Of a stretch of DNA of 64,000 nucleotides, positions 37,775-49,800 are shown piece by piece; the first letter of the stretch is position 1; each line of letters opens with the position of its first letter. The stretch comes from Tachypleus tridentatus (lineage: Eukaryota > Arthropoda > Merostomata > Xiphosura > Limulidae). The stretch covers positions 43,744,035 to 43,808,034 of the forward strand of contig NC_134831.1 in NCBI RefSeq assembly GCF_004210375.1. The letters run 5' to 3'. Under the pieces are notes generated by a model. That model made no database searches, was not told the origin of the DNA, and was given only the letters and a program-made list of their open reading frames with translations. Position numbers and translations under genes: made by a program.

Positions 37775-39118
37775 AAGAAAGGTGTACAATACGAGGAATT
37801 TGTTAATTGGCAGAATGAAATGCGTGAACAAGAATCTAGGATAAATTGAAACAGGGGACAAGGTGTTTGATTTTCAAAATCTTTTAGAAAGTTTTCCATA
37901 AAAAGGTGCTTACAAACAAATATATTGTGGGTAACTTACCATTGCTGGAAAAAACCTTACATTTTGCAAGAACGTATCTACCTGTTATATAATATATGTG
38001 AGATAGTGCTGAATATGCACATCGGCTACCGTAACAGATAAAATGATAAAGGAAGGTATATATTACTAACCTTAGCAGCTAGAAGAAAATGGAAACGTTA
38101 TTAGCGCTTCAACAATTGATTAAATATACTTTTGTTGATCTCTGTCACACTGCAAGAAACAATTAATTTACTCAGTTTGCAACCAGGGTGATAGAATGTC
38201 TGCAGAAACTTACTATTACCTGACAACGGGAGATCATGGTGAAGTAAGAATGAAACGTCAATTAATCTCTAAATAATACATATACTTTCTGAAAAGCTAA
38301 ACGATACATAAGATTATTTCATCTACTTGTAAAAATGATGAAAACATTTCGTTAATTTAACTGTAGTATAATGTGAGGGCATGTAACATGATCTGCTTGC
38401 TTACTATTTCTAGTCCAAATGCAGATGGTATTACTGATGTCTAGCAGATGCTTACCGTATGGAAGTTGGAAACTACTCTCTCAGAATACCAACAAAAACA
38501 AAATCTATCTGTTAGTGAAGAAAATGAGGTAGCATAAAAACAAGGAGAAGAAGGATGAGACATGAAATAGCACGTACTTTTTAAATAGAAGCAGCTTTGA
38601 TTATCAATGTGGTTTGAAACCACCACTCAGCGTTTTGAAAATAGAGCAACAAAGAGGTCTGAGAAATAATAGTGGTGTTCCATGACTTGACTTTGCCTGT
38701 TCTTATTGCATATCTAAACCATTTATATCATGTCACTGACAAAAGACAAACAGATGTTAACATAGTGAAAATGCTCACACAATAAAGGCATGTCGACAAT
38801 AACATACTATTTGCTAATAGTTAGAAGGGTAATTCTTTAAGCAATGACTGTGTTTTTCATCATGTTAACAGTTAAAGTAAGATACACAGCCAATTAAGAA
38901 AACACTACAAAATTATTACAATACCTATTTATCTGACAATACTTCATATACAAAGGGAGTTACATTTTAAGAGGTGTATAGGTTACTAGAGAAGAGGAGT
39001 AAATATTCACAACTGCAGAAAAACCTACCAGATATTTAACACAACTATCTTGGGACATTAACAAGCTAATATGTATGTAAAAACGGCTGATATGATAGAG
39101 AAAGCTCTATGTAGAGGA

Positions 39119-39160
39119 GCGAACAACGTTTCGACCTTCTTTGGTCATCGTCAGGTTCAC
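39119..39160 (-). ncRNA. Hammerhead-ribozyme-like motif in Penelope left arm
   Basis: Same architecture as 40782-40823 on the other strand: GUGAAC, CUGACGA, U, GACC-AAAGAA-GGUC, GAAA, CGUU, GUUCGC. Position N7 is C, which the consensus CUGANGA allows. Confidence 0.6.
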
Positions 39161-39256
39161 AAAGAAAGAAAGAAGTAGCTGATCACATGTTTGAAGATGA
39201 TTGTGTAATTGAGTGTAGGAATGTAGAGGGCGTGCTCAGATGTTGGATTATATTTA

Positions 39257-39559
39257 TTAATATAGGTATAAAGGTGTTCCTTTGTATTGGTTTATTTTGG
39301 GCTTGAGTTGTTGTATGAATAAGGCTTCTTTAATTTTGCGTTTGCTTATGTTTGTTTCTTTATTTAGTATTTGGGTGTATTTTATTATTATGTTGTGTTT
39401 ATTTGATTTGCAGTGTTTGAAAACGTGTGAATGTGACTTTTTAAATCTGGTTTCCATTTTTCTACTTGTTTCTCCAATATAGAAGTCGTGGCAGTTATCA
39501 CATTGTATTTTATAAATAATATTGGTGTTGTGTTTGTCAGTGTAGTTTTCACATAGCAT
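39257..39559 (-). pseudogene. GIY-YIG endonuclease domain of Penelope-like element, inverted second copy
   Basis: 100 open codons: LCENYTDKHNTNIIYKIQCD, CHDFYIGETSRKMETRF, then SHVFKHCKSNKHNI and ending PKINQYKGTPLYLY. It is a better-preserved mirror copy of 40370-40680. CCHH-like residues around IQCDNCHDFY and KHCKSNKH are those seen in Penelope endonucleases. The open frame belongs to a partial element without RT. Confidence 0.85.
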
Positions 39560-39594
39560 AGACCTTAGTTTTGTGCCTGGTTTTTGAATAAATT

Positions 39595-40678
39595 AGCATT
39601 CATCAAAGAATTCACCACGATGAAGACAAACTTTATGTTCAACAATCACAACTATATACAAACAAATGGCCTAAGCATGGGCAATCCAGTATCACCAGTT
39701 TTAGCTAATATTTTTTATGACACAAGTTGAAACACAAGCAATTAATACAGCATTACATCCACCATTATATTGGTACAGATATGTAGACACAATTGCGTGA
39801 TTCACATCTACAGAACACAGACTTATTTTTTTCAATTACGTTAACTCTATACATCCCAACATTAACTTAACATGTGAACAGTAAGAAAGCAATCAAATAT
39901 AATTTCTTAACCTCAAACTTACAAGAACCAATACACAATTTAAAACAGAAATCCACCGAAAAATCACCCATACTGGACTACACATTCCTTAGGACTCAGC
40001 ACATGAAACAAATCAAAACCTCAACATACTAAGAAACCAAATAAGCACAACTATAAAACTATGCTCACCAGATAAAATTAACGACGAATTAGACAAAATA
40101 AAACAATACTTCATCAACATCAATAAGTTTCCTCCACAAACCATAGAAAACATTATACGCGCACACCTAGACAAAAAGCAAAATCAACAAACAAAAGTAA
40201 ATATACTCCACGAATTAAAAAATCACGAAACCATATACTGCTGCATTCCATATATTCCCGACATCAGCAGAAAAATAACCAACATTTGGCAAAAACTAGT
40301 AACAAAATATGACATTCCAGCTAGCTAATACCAAATTTATTCAAACACCGGGCACAAAACTAAGGTCTATACTATGTGAAAACTACACTGACAAACGCAA
40401 CACCAACATTATTTATAAAATATAACGTGATAACAGCCACGATTTCTATATTGGAGAAACAAGCAGAAAAATGGATACCAGATTCAAAGAACACAAAAAG
40501 TCACCTTCACACGTTTTCGAACAATGCAAATCAAATAAACACAACATAACCATTAAAAAACACTCAAATGCTAAATAAAGAAACAAACATAAACGCAAAA
40601 TTAAAGAAGCCTTACTTGTACAACTACTCAATCCCAAAATAAACCAATACAAAAGAACACCTTTATACCTATATCCAT
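39595..40678 (+). pseudogene. Penelope-like reverse transcriptase (partial) and GIY-YIG endonuclease, broken
   Basis: The readable pieces come in order across several frames. NGLSMGNPVSPVLANIF (near 39665-39715) is RT motif with GxPxSP. WYRYVDT follows near 39775, where the catalytic YVDD is altered. Then come FLNLKLTRTN-like and KLCSPDKIN pieces, FPPQTIENIIRAHLDKKQNQ, PYIPDISRKITNIWQKL, then TKLRSILCENYTDK, FYIGETSRKMDTRFKEH and KPKINQYKRTPLYLYP. The last part is a GIY-YIG-type nuclease (here FYIG). The N-terminal RT motifs are missing. Confidence 0.85.
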
Positions 40679-40880
40679 AAATATAATCCAACATCTTAGC
40701 ACGCCCTCTACATTCCTACACTCAATTACACAACCGCCTTCAAACATGTGGTCAGCTATTGGTCAGTTACCTCTTTTCTTTGTGAACCTGATGATGACCG
40801 AAGAAGGTCGAAATATTGTTCGCTCCTCTACATGAAGCTTTCTCTATCCATACCAGCTGTTTCTACATATATATTTTTCT
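40331..40880 (+). repeat. Right inverted arm of Penelope-like element
   Basis: Mirror of 39069-39594. Beyond it the sequence continues TTTCTCGTCATCATGGATTA, which also follows the partial remnant at 37424. Confidence 0.8.
40782..40823 (+). ncRNA. Hammerhead-ribozyme-like motif in Penelope right arm
   Basis: In order over 42 nt: GUGAAC (stem I), CUGAUGA core, one U, GACC-GAAGAA-GGUC (stem II), GAAA core, UAUU (tiny stem III with the NUH site), GUUCGC (pairs with GUGAAC, 6 bp with one G-U). Penelope-like elements are known to carry minimal hammerheads with almost no stem III. The extra U before stem II departs from the consensus. Confidence 0.6.
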
Positions 40881-41294
40881 TTGCGTGTTTTCTCGTCATC
40901 ATGGATTAACAAACCAGCATGAAGAGGACGAAATTTTTAACTGTCAACCTGCCACAGTAGAACAGGTAATAGTATATAACAATGGCATCTTACAGGTATT
41001 GCTATGCAGTGATTCATACTGATAATTACAGAAAAAAATGCTCTGTCAGATATCTTATCGAGACACCTCGGGACATGTTATATATCGGTCAATATTTACT
41101 AATACTGAAAACAGGAAAGAGATCCTAGAAATTCCATATGAGGAATTTGAGACACCTTGAACCTCTAAAAAATTGCTTTGAAAAGTACATATTTTGATGT
41201 TGGCTCTTCTTACGTACTAGTAGGTATTTAATGTTTTTGAAATAGCGGAAAAAACCTGAAGCATCCTTTCAATAAATTTGGTAGACATACCTTG

Positions 41295-41355
41295 GTTTGT
41301 TTGTTTTTTGTTTTGAGTTTCGCGCAAAGCTACTTGAGGGTTATCTGCGCTAGGC
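41295..41355 (-). repeat. A-type SINE tail fragment
   Basis: Only TTTCGCGCAAAGCTACTTGA and the adjoining T-rich tail remain. It interrupts the ~150-bp tandem array. Confidence 0.75.
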
Positions 41356-41694
41356 ACACTTTGAAACATTAGTAATGCGTCCTCAGTACGGTGGAGTTTA
41401 TGACATATGCTCTTTTCACTACAAAATCTTATCTCGTAAATATTTCATTATATAGAAAATAAAAAACAAACCTTATAAAAAACAACTATATGAACTTTAT
41501 AAGAGATATCTTGGGATCTGTGTAAATTTGTTATGCAGAGAACAAATTTTAAACTTATCCAGGTACTTGACTAAGGTACATGACAGATATTGGTAAATAT
41601 TTAATTATATTGAAAATAAAAGAAATCAACTTTTGGTAACACATTTCAACAATTTACAATACTACCTAGAAACTTTATTATGTTATCCTGAAGA

Positions 41695-41960
41695 CTGTTT
41701 TTGAATTTCGCACAAAGCTACATGAGGGTTATCTGCGCTAATCGTCCCTAATTTAGCAGTATACGACTAAAGGGAAGGCAGCTAGTCATCACCACCCATC
41801 ACCAACTGTTGGGCTACTCTTTTATCAACGAATAGTAGAATTGACAGTCACATTATCACGCCTCCACCGCTAAAAAGGCAAGTATGTTTAGTGTGAAGGG
41901 ATTCGAATCCGTGACCCTCATATTACGAGTTGAACCCCCTAATTACCTGTCCATAATGGT
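41695..41960 (-). repeat. A-type SINE, with degenerate head
   Basis: GAATTTCGCACAAAGCTACA to the B box complement GGATTCGAATCC and a decayed head. Inserted in the ~150-bp tandem array. Confidence 0.87.
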
Positions 41961-42059
41961 CATAATATTAACATTATACGTGTCTTTATTATCATTATAA
42001 AACACGATGAATCTCTGAAGAACCAATGAATTTTATACATCAGTAAAGAACTAATGGAT

Positions 42060-42153
42060 AAAAGAACGAGCATGTTTGTTGTGACTGGGATACTAACCCC
42101 CGACCCTTAGATTACGAGTCAAGTATCCCTAACCACCTAGCCATGTCGGGCCT
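42060..42153 (-). repeat. A-type SINE head fragment
   Basis: ACGAGCATGTTTGTTGTGAC to CTAGCCATGTCGGGCC: the tRNA-like head only. Confidence 0.8.
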
Positions 42154-42412
42154 GTCCTGACGAAAACAAATATTTAAACTGCATATGTTAATCACTGTGG
42201 CATAAATAAATATTGGTAAAAATCAATTGATATTAGATATTCCAGAATAAACCCCCTTCAAACTTTATTTGGAAAACTTCATGAGACAACTTGGGACTAT
42301 AGTAACTTCTCTCAGTAAGGATAGATTATTATATAGCAAACCGTTTTTTGTTTTGTTTTTGTTATACCATTACCAAATATCGGTAGAATTTCACTCAAAC
42401 TGAAAACATAAG

Positions 42413-42675
42413 ACTGTTTTGTTTTGAATTTCGCGCAAAGCTACACGAGGTCAATTTGCACTAGCCGTCTCTAATTTAGCAGTGTAAGACTAGAGGGAAG
42501 GCAACTAGTAATCACCACCCACTGCCAACTTCTTTATCCATAAATAGTGGGATTGACCGTCACATTATAACGCCCCACGGCTGAAAGGGCGAGAATGTTT
42601 TGTGTAACAGGGATTTGAATCCACGATCCTCAGATTATGAATCGAGTGCCTTAACCACCTGCCCATGCCGGGCCT
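42413..42675 (-). repeat. A-type SINE, with full head
   Basis: TTGAATTTCGCGCAAAGCTA to CTGCCCATGCCGGGCC. Inserted in the ~150-bp tandem array. Confidence 0.88.
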
Positions 42676-45100
42676 AAAACAGAAGATGAAAAATTCCCTT
42701 GAGATATTTATGAGACGTAGGGATCTTAGTAAGTTATTCTCAAGAAGAGAGGTGTTTAAATTGCACATATTTATTAGAATCAAACCTCACAGATATTGAT
42801 AAATATTTAATCATGACGAAAATATAAAAAGAAACCAGTCAAGTAACTGACAAAACAAATTGCCCTGAAGAAGGTAGATTCTTTAATCATATACATTTTT
42901 CAATAACAGCATGTTTTTCTTTTGACTGATATTTACTATTCCTGAAAATATATTACAAAATAAACACCTTACATAGAAAGAAACTAGGATCTAATACTCA
43001 TAATTACAAATTGATTGGGGTTCTGTGAAATGATCATTATTCAAACATCTTGTGTACTTCGTTGTTCGAAATCAACTATTAACAAATGTGAATATCATTC
43101 GAACTTCATTCAGGTCTGCAGTGTTCATGTGAAGAATTCAATGATACATAAAGTGTAAATACAAAGTTTTTTTTTTGTTTTCTTACTACGCAATGAAAAA
43201 ATTGCTGTTTGGTAATTTTTTGCTTTCACCTTGCAGTATTTTCTACAAACAAATGATATGAACAACTATGAAACTTGTTTTATAAGGAAATATTATTTAT
43301 GGTTTATTTCCAGAAACGTGTAAATCTATATAACCATACTTATTATCCAAGTTACTAACTTTCCAAGAATATTATTAACCCCAGGTTCCCTAAAAGTCAG
43401 CATGCTAAGAGCTGTGGATCACAAAACTCAAGGTTCAAATCAATGACTCGCTGCTGAACACCTTTGCACTTTAAGCTATGGGCGCGTTATACAATAACAC
43501 TCAGTTCTGCTATTTAGTTAAAACTGGTATGTAGGCGACCATTACAGCTAATTTGATACTCTACTTCCTGCCGACGTTTCAAAACTGTTTTTTTAGTCAT
43601 TTGTCGAATAAGGTGTCAAAATAATAAAACCATATCAACTGAGTTTAATTCATTGTTTAGTTACTAGAAAACTGTAAAAAAAATTTCTATCCGTGCTTAT
43701 CATATGGTTATTATTCGTCATTAGTTTAAATCGAAGCGCAAAATATAAATAAAGAAAAGAACAAGTATCACTGACGTTTAATAACTGGTTTCTACAAAAA
43801 AAAAAATTACTAGTGCCAAACTTAATAAGTAATATTATAAATGGGGACGTAGGCGTCACTCTTCCATTAATTCGAGCCTTTGCATAGGAACCGTTCGTCG
43901 AATGGAAAAGTAAAAGCCTTTTTCTTTTGGAATCAGCTTTGCATATTTCGTTACCGTCACTTTCGTCCAGTTGATCTCCCACTTGCAATATTTAGGCTTT
44001 AGAATTGAAAGACTGTAAAGTTGAACCATCCGTCCTATTTGTTGTCTTTTTAAACACGATCGTCAGAGTGAAATAGAATCACCCGAGTTCTTCTGCAAAT
44101 TTCAACGAAATATTTTGAGCTAGTTTTTATAGCATCTTATGACACGAAACAAAGGACGCACACACGCAGTTTACTCATAATTAGCATCATGATTTAAATT
44201 TTCTACTAACTTTTCATATATGAAAAGTATAATTCGTAAACTAATGTACACAAAACTAACATTTACTTAATATTTAATACAAATATATGACGAAAGTTAT
44301 ATGAACGTTATCTTATACATAGTACACAGCATCTAACGTAAATTCAAGGAAATATAAAGACTATTATACACATTTAACACGATTCACACTTTCTATTTAA
44401 GGCAGGAAACTTATTACCAATACATTCTGATAAAAATAACTTTATAGAGTTAGAATAATACTAAGATATTATTGAGACAAAGGCACTGGATTCGTCAGTT
44501 GAGTACCCAAGCTATGAATGTCATTTACAACCATATTCCCAACATCTGTTGAGATTCGGCCAGCTAACAACTAAAAATGATTTTGATGTTCACTGATCAC
44601 TAAAAATGATTTTCTTAAAAGTTTCATTGGTATTTTCCAAAATATTTATTTATAAGTTCTGTTTCTATTTTACATTAGAAGCCGTGTTTAACTTCCAAAT
44701 ACAAGATAGTGAAAACTTTTAATATCAGTGTCCCTGATCTTTCACATAATTTCCTGATCAACTGCCCAAGTACTTTACATTAATTACAACATTTACGGCT
44801 TCTACTCGACTTGGAAGCGTCAGCTTGTCGAGTTTTACTGCGGCTCGTTTGCACAATGGACAAAACAAGTAATAGGAAGACCGTGTCATTCATCTATGAC
44901 GTAAACAACCATCCGGTTACCACTAGCAACTTCTGGCCAGTCTGATAAAATGATCTTTACTAGAAAGTGAAAAAAAACAACAAAAATAGATGAAGTGTGA
45001 TGATACATACACTAGATAGATCAAAAGAAAGTTGCAGCTGTCGTTATTAAGGTCAAATGTTGGCTGTTCCATTTTCGTGTATGTACGTATATGTGGGTGT

Positions 45101-45150
45101 ATACATACACACACACACACACATACACACATATATATATATATATATAT
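45101..45150. repeat. (AC)n(AT)n microsatellite
   Basis: ACACACACACACACACAC followed by ACATACACAC and (AT)n. The same type recurs at 45811-45852. Open frames here are artefacts. Confidence 0.95.
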
Positions 45151-45810
45151 TTTATATAAATGCTGTACTTATTTTTGACTTAATGGACTATGTAATCACA
45201 CTTCTGGGTCCTTTATTTCTTAACATAACATATTATGTTGTGTTTTATGTGCAAGAAATGATGTTCCATTTATACAGTATCTTGAAACACAACGCTTGTG
45301 GAACATATATATATAAAATCAAGTCGGTACTTGAAAGATAAAAGTAGGTTTCTATGCATCTTGTTTGAAAAGTTTCGTACCATATCATTTTTGAGTCACC
45401 CTGGTACAAATATTGTTTTTGAAAATATTTTGAAATTAGAAAACTAAGTTATTACACATGAGAGCACAGAATGCTATTTGAGAATACCTATGTTTACTCC
45501 AAGATTCAGAATATGATAATATTCCCACCACCATATTTTATGAAAGGTAAATCACGGCCAGCGTTATCTTTACGTTCCTTTGCTAGGACATTTGTTTTAC
45601 GGAATAATACAGTCATATTGTTGGTGCTTATCACATACAAATCAGCTGAGATGGTTAGAAGTTGTTGTTGTTGTTTTTTAATAAGGATAGAGCAGTTCCT
45701 ATAGCATTCAGCAAAACTACATTTACTCATCTAACAAATTTGAAGTATTAACAACACAGAAGCACATGCACGAGACAACAACCCACCATAAGTCTGCATT
45801 ATAGATACAA

Positions 45811-45852
45811 CTCACACACACACCCATATATATATATATATATATATATATA
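45811..45852. repeat. (CA)n(TA)n microsatellite
   Basis: CTCACACACACACCCA followed by about 17 TA repeats. Confidence 0.95.
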
Positions 45853-46589
45853 ACTTACACAAATATAGCTACTCAGTCTGAGTTACTTATACATAACACA
45901 AAGTTATACTTACTCCCTCTCCAGATTCTACATGCAAAATATTAATTGTGTAATTCAGAGATTCAGCATTATCACAGTTTTACAGAAAGTTGGAAAGAAA
46001 AATGATCCCTCAACTCTTCAACGGTGTATGTGCAGGGGGGTGCTCTTCTAGAAGAGTCTTCCATCAGAGGCTATCAACCAAAGAAAACTTTGTCTACCAA
46101 TACCCAGTGGTTGATCATTGAAAAGAAATGATTGAACTAGCTTATAAAGCATTACATATCAATCTGTGCCCCTATTTCACCAGCCCCTTCAACAACAGTT
46201 TAGATTCACATATCTTTAAACCCATTACTAAGTGCATTACATATGGCAGTCAACAACCAGCACAGAACAGCTTAAATCTCAGAAGAAAACAGGAACACGA
46301 ATTTGAAGAACACAAACAATGAAAGACTGGAAGCGTAGGCTGGGAAAAAGTTTCACCTTTTCTTAAATGACAACTAAGTACAAATTACGTGTGCTACCTG
46401 CCATTAATGATTTTCCAACAATGTAATAGCAAAAATTGGGTTTTTGTGTCTTTTATAAGGGGTAAATAACATATATTCAAAATCTAATTGTTTTTGCCAA
46501 CTAGGTCCTCTTGATGCTGATTTAGCTTTACCCCAATAGGCAAGGGCTCTAAAAAATCCATGCAACAATCAAAGCAAAACTGAATTGAA

Positions 46590-46880
46590 TAACGCAATGA
46601 CTTCAGCCATTTTTCTTAAACAGCACAATCACCAGGCTGTAATCCAAATGGGCATCTTTGGGATGAATGTGAATGTTAATTTGCCACTATAATTCTCTGC
46701 TGACACCTGTACAACAGTCATAAACCATATTCCTCAATGAAGGGGATACAGTGAGAAAACAATATGTTTTCTGGAGTCTATACCACAGCTTATTCAGGCT
46801 TTTCTTGTGGAAAAAGGTGATCAAATTGACATTAGATGTACATACTAATAAAGTGGTCTTCCATTGTAGGTGTCACAGAT
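46590..46880 (+). pseudogene. Decayed Tc1-like transposase C-terminus
   Basis: One frame reads TAQSPGCNPNGHLWDECEC near 46625-46680, a degraded form of the WPAQSPDLNPIEHLWDE block that holds the catalytic Glu of Tc1 enzymes. The Glu position itself is changed (NGH). Another piece, IPQLIQAFLVEKGDQ, follows near 46780-46825. No terminal repeats were found. Confidence 0.5.
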
Positions 46881-46899
46881 GTCTGTCCAAAACATAGAC

Positions 46900-49800
46900 A
46901 TAAAGGTTTCTTCTATTTAATCTTGTTCCTGTAATTATTTTCGATTTGAAGAAGACAAAAAGTACAAACAATTAGCAATTCATGTTATTTTTATTTCTAA
47001 TAAAGGATCAGGTTCCTTCCTATAGAATCATAAAAAAGTCCATTTAATGAACAGTTTACACAAATGAAACTTGTTCTCACTTGTTTTTACTCATGTTTCT
47101 ATATACAAAATGGACAAAATTAGAGCAAGATATGCTCCTATTCTTAACAGTCTCTTGTAAATAAGATGGAAGAACATTTAATTTCTACCTTTTTTACATA
47201 ATAGTCTCATGAATAATTCAACAGAACTTGAAAATAAAAGAGAAAGCACATTTAATAACAAACTGGTGTTTTGTATTTACATTTGTCTCAAAAATTCAGT
47301 ATTGCATGTGTCATATACATCAAATACAGAGAGAAACAAATCAATTTTAAAATCACTCTTTCTTTTAAGCAAACAAAGCCATTGGATACAAATTGGCAAT
47401 ACCAGTAACATCAACACATCTTAATCTAGTCTATATAAATAGTCTCTGTTTGTGAGGAAATGATGTTTTACTTTTATGAAGTTCATTTCCTTCTACAAGA
47501 TACACTTATTTTATTTTACATTAAAAGCTTCTTTTATAAATAAAAGAAATTGGAAGAAACAAAAACAACCTTTTGGGGATAACCAAAGAATAAGATTACT
47601 GCACAAAACTGATTATTAATGTATTTATGTTGAAAACAGTAATCTTTTAATAAATATATACTGTAAAAAATTTACCAAAGAAAGAAAGAAATGCCATAAT
47701 CAATTTCTATTCATAAAAGCTGAAACTATAGAAAACATTTGAATTTTCTTTCCATGAGAATTTTGTATCTGTTTTCTCATTCCAATTTCATAACTGAACT
47801 TAGTTAATGCCTAAAGTCTATTTAAGTAAAAATATAGCAATGAATTTCTCATCTTGAGCATATAGTTAAATTCTAATAAAATATACTGATTACATGTTAG
47901 CATACCATTCTGTACTTACAGACATAAGTACTCAGTTTAAAACTTGTCTTCATATGAAACATGTACAATAATCTAATTTAAAAATTTTGGGCCACAACTG
48001 CAAAACATTTATATAAAACCTCTGTTTTGGTGTTACTTTTCAAACACCACAAGATTGCTTTTTTTCTTAACATCAATGAGCTAGCTGACTGCAGATCTTT
48101 GAGATGTCATACATTAGTATAGACATCTTATATTTAAGTATCTAGTTCTACATTAACATAAGTATTAAATATTACTTTACATAGCTTTTCTTCTAGTTTA
48201 AATTGAAATTGCAATAAAACTAAACATTAAATCTACAGAAGCCAGTTAAATGATTGTGATGTTGAGTAAACTTCTCTAGGTGATACACTAACCAAGCTAC
48301 TCTCTCCTTCACACACATACATATGTTATAGTAGTTGATATTGTCCAGATTTCACTTTCAGAGTTAACACACTCATGGATGTTGCTTGATATTTTACTGA
48401 TACGACTAAGTTGGATTACTCCAATTCTGTACATTAAATATTACTTATATTGTTTGACTGGTGTGAATACTTCATTTCTGAGGTTTAACACCTCAGTGGT
48501 TGGTAAAAAAAGTGTTAAATACACAAAACAGTTATTGGTTTTTCAAATATTGTATCAGATAAGTGCAATTTCAAATTGGTAAAACTTAGGCCATTAAATA
48601 CAGAACTTTTTTAAATGTTGATTGATCTATTATACTGAGTAATATCTGGAACAAAAATAGAAAAAAAAATTGCTTTGACAATTCTTTCCTCAGAATATCT
48701 AAACATGTGATCAAACTGCACCCATGAACATTGAAAAAAAGACAACAGTGCACTTTTCAGGTTGAATGTTTGAATAAAGTGTGCAATGGACTAGTTGGTG
48801 TCTAAAAACTCTTTTGGCATTAGAGTGGAAGATATTTCAGAATACACTAGAAAAGAGAAAATGTTTCTAGAAAATCACTGGGAAGTAAGAGGTTAATCAT
48901 TTCCTTACACTAGTTTTTGTCTTATTATTAACATATATGATGATGACATTGTATTTTAAGTTACAAAGTGTGGGCATGACAGGTATTTTATATAGCATAA
49001 TTACACTAGACCTGTTACCTACAGTTCAACAATTGCCAGACACAATATATAAACTAAAAAATCTATTATGCAAATCAAAATATCACAAGGTTGATAAAAA
49101 AGCTGGTCTTTGATTATTTGTTCTATTCTAGTCATTTTCATATTTAATAATAACCTTACCAGCTCCTCCCCTCAAAGTTTTAATAACCTCCCAGGAATAA
49201 GTTACTTTGAATTTAGTATAAGTAATTGGAATATATTTATAATTTTGCATATAATGTTCATAATTCAATCATTTATTAACACAATAGTTCCATTTCATTC
49301 CTCTTAACTTAAACAACAATTATATGGTATGGTTGGTCTGTAATCAAACAATTTTCTTTTTCTTCTGCAAGTTTTAATGAAAAATGGTTTTATTGGATAT
49401 TTATGATTTTACTATTTGCAGTTTATACATAAAATTATGTTATATTTCTCCTACACATTTTGTTTGATTTAAGAAACTCTTCCTCTCTTCTCCTACACTG
49501 GATATCATAACATGCCACATTCATTACAACCCTTCTGCCTAGTTTTGATGAGTGACTATAACACCACCATGACCTCAATGAACTTCAGAAATTTGTTACC
49601 ATATCTCAAATTCTTCAACTGTTTTATCTGACCCTGGATCCTCAGAGTGCTATAAACGCTAAACTACTTAGAGCACAAAGACAATCCAAGTGTTCAGAAT
49701 TATAATTTACAAATAAACTAGTAAAATTAAAAGAAATAAGAACATGAACAAAAAAAAAAACAATAAAAGAAATATTCATATATCCTAATAAATAGTGACA

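Larger units (their letters stand above)
39069..39594 (-). repeat. Left inverted arm of Penelope-like element
   Basis: Reverse complement of about 40331-40870, through the endonuclease, the shared AGGAATGTAGAGGGCGTGCT block and the hammerhead-like segment to the GTAAAAACGGCTG tip. Confidence 0.85.
39069..40880 (+). mobile_element. Penelope-like retroelement with inverted 3'-end copies and hammerhead-like motifs
   Basis: The central + strand part (about 39595-40330) encodes a decayed reverse transcriptase fragment. The 3' part (40331-40680) encodes a GIY-YIG endonuclease and is followed by a terminal segment ending near 40880. An inverted copy of the endonuclease and terminal segment sits at 39069-39594. 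Arms of more than 500 bp that flank RT in opposite orientation fit the complex terminal repeats known for Penelope-like elements. It is inserted within a region of degenerate tandem repeats. Confidence 0.85.
41040..42985. repeat. Degenerate tandem array, about 150-bp period, with SINE insertions
   Basis: The block ATATTGGTAAATATTTAATT followed by GAAAATAAAAGAAA recurs near 41078, 41437, 41586, 42205, 42372, 42790 and 42923. A second block (TTTATAAGAGATATCTTGGGATCT and variants) follows in most units. Two adjacent units are exactly 149 bp apart. The other gaps fit multiples of about 150 once the four SINE pieces are subtracted. Similar blocks before 39069 suggest that the Penelope-like element inserted into the same array. 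Confidence 0.65.
43000..46580. other. Intergenic, transition zone between the two genes
   Basis: Two microsatellites, a poorly conserved tRNA-like SINE remnant near 43385-43520 and no supportable gene. CpG becomes rare toward the right end of this stretch. Confidence 0.5.

Noticed and set aside
43650..43988. 112-codon minus-strand frame with a charged start
   Set aside because: The start is plausible but it soon becomes Phe/Asn-rich intergenic text; no splice context or family.
45057..45341. 94-codon open frame
   Set aside because: It runs through the (AC)n(AT)n microsatellite (Thr-His and Ile-Tyr runs) and has no domain.
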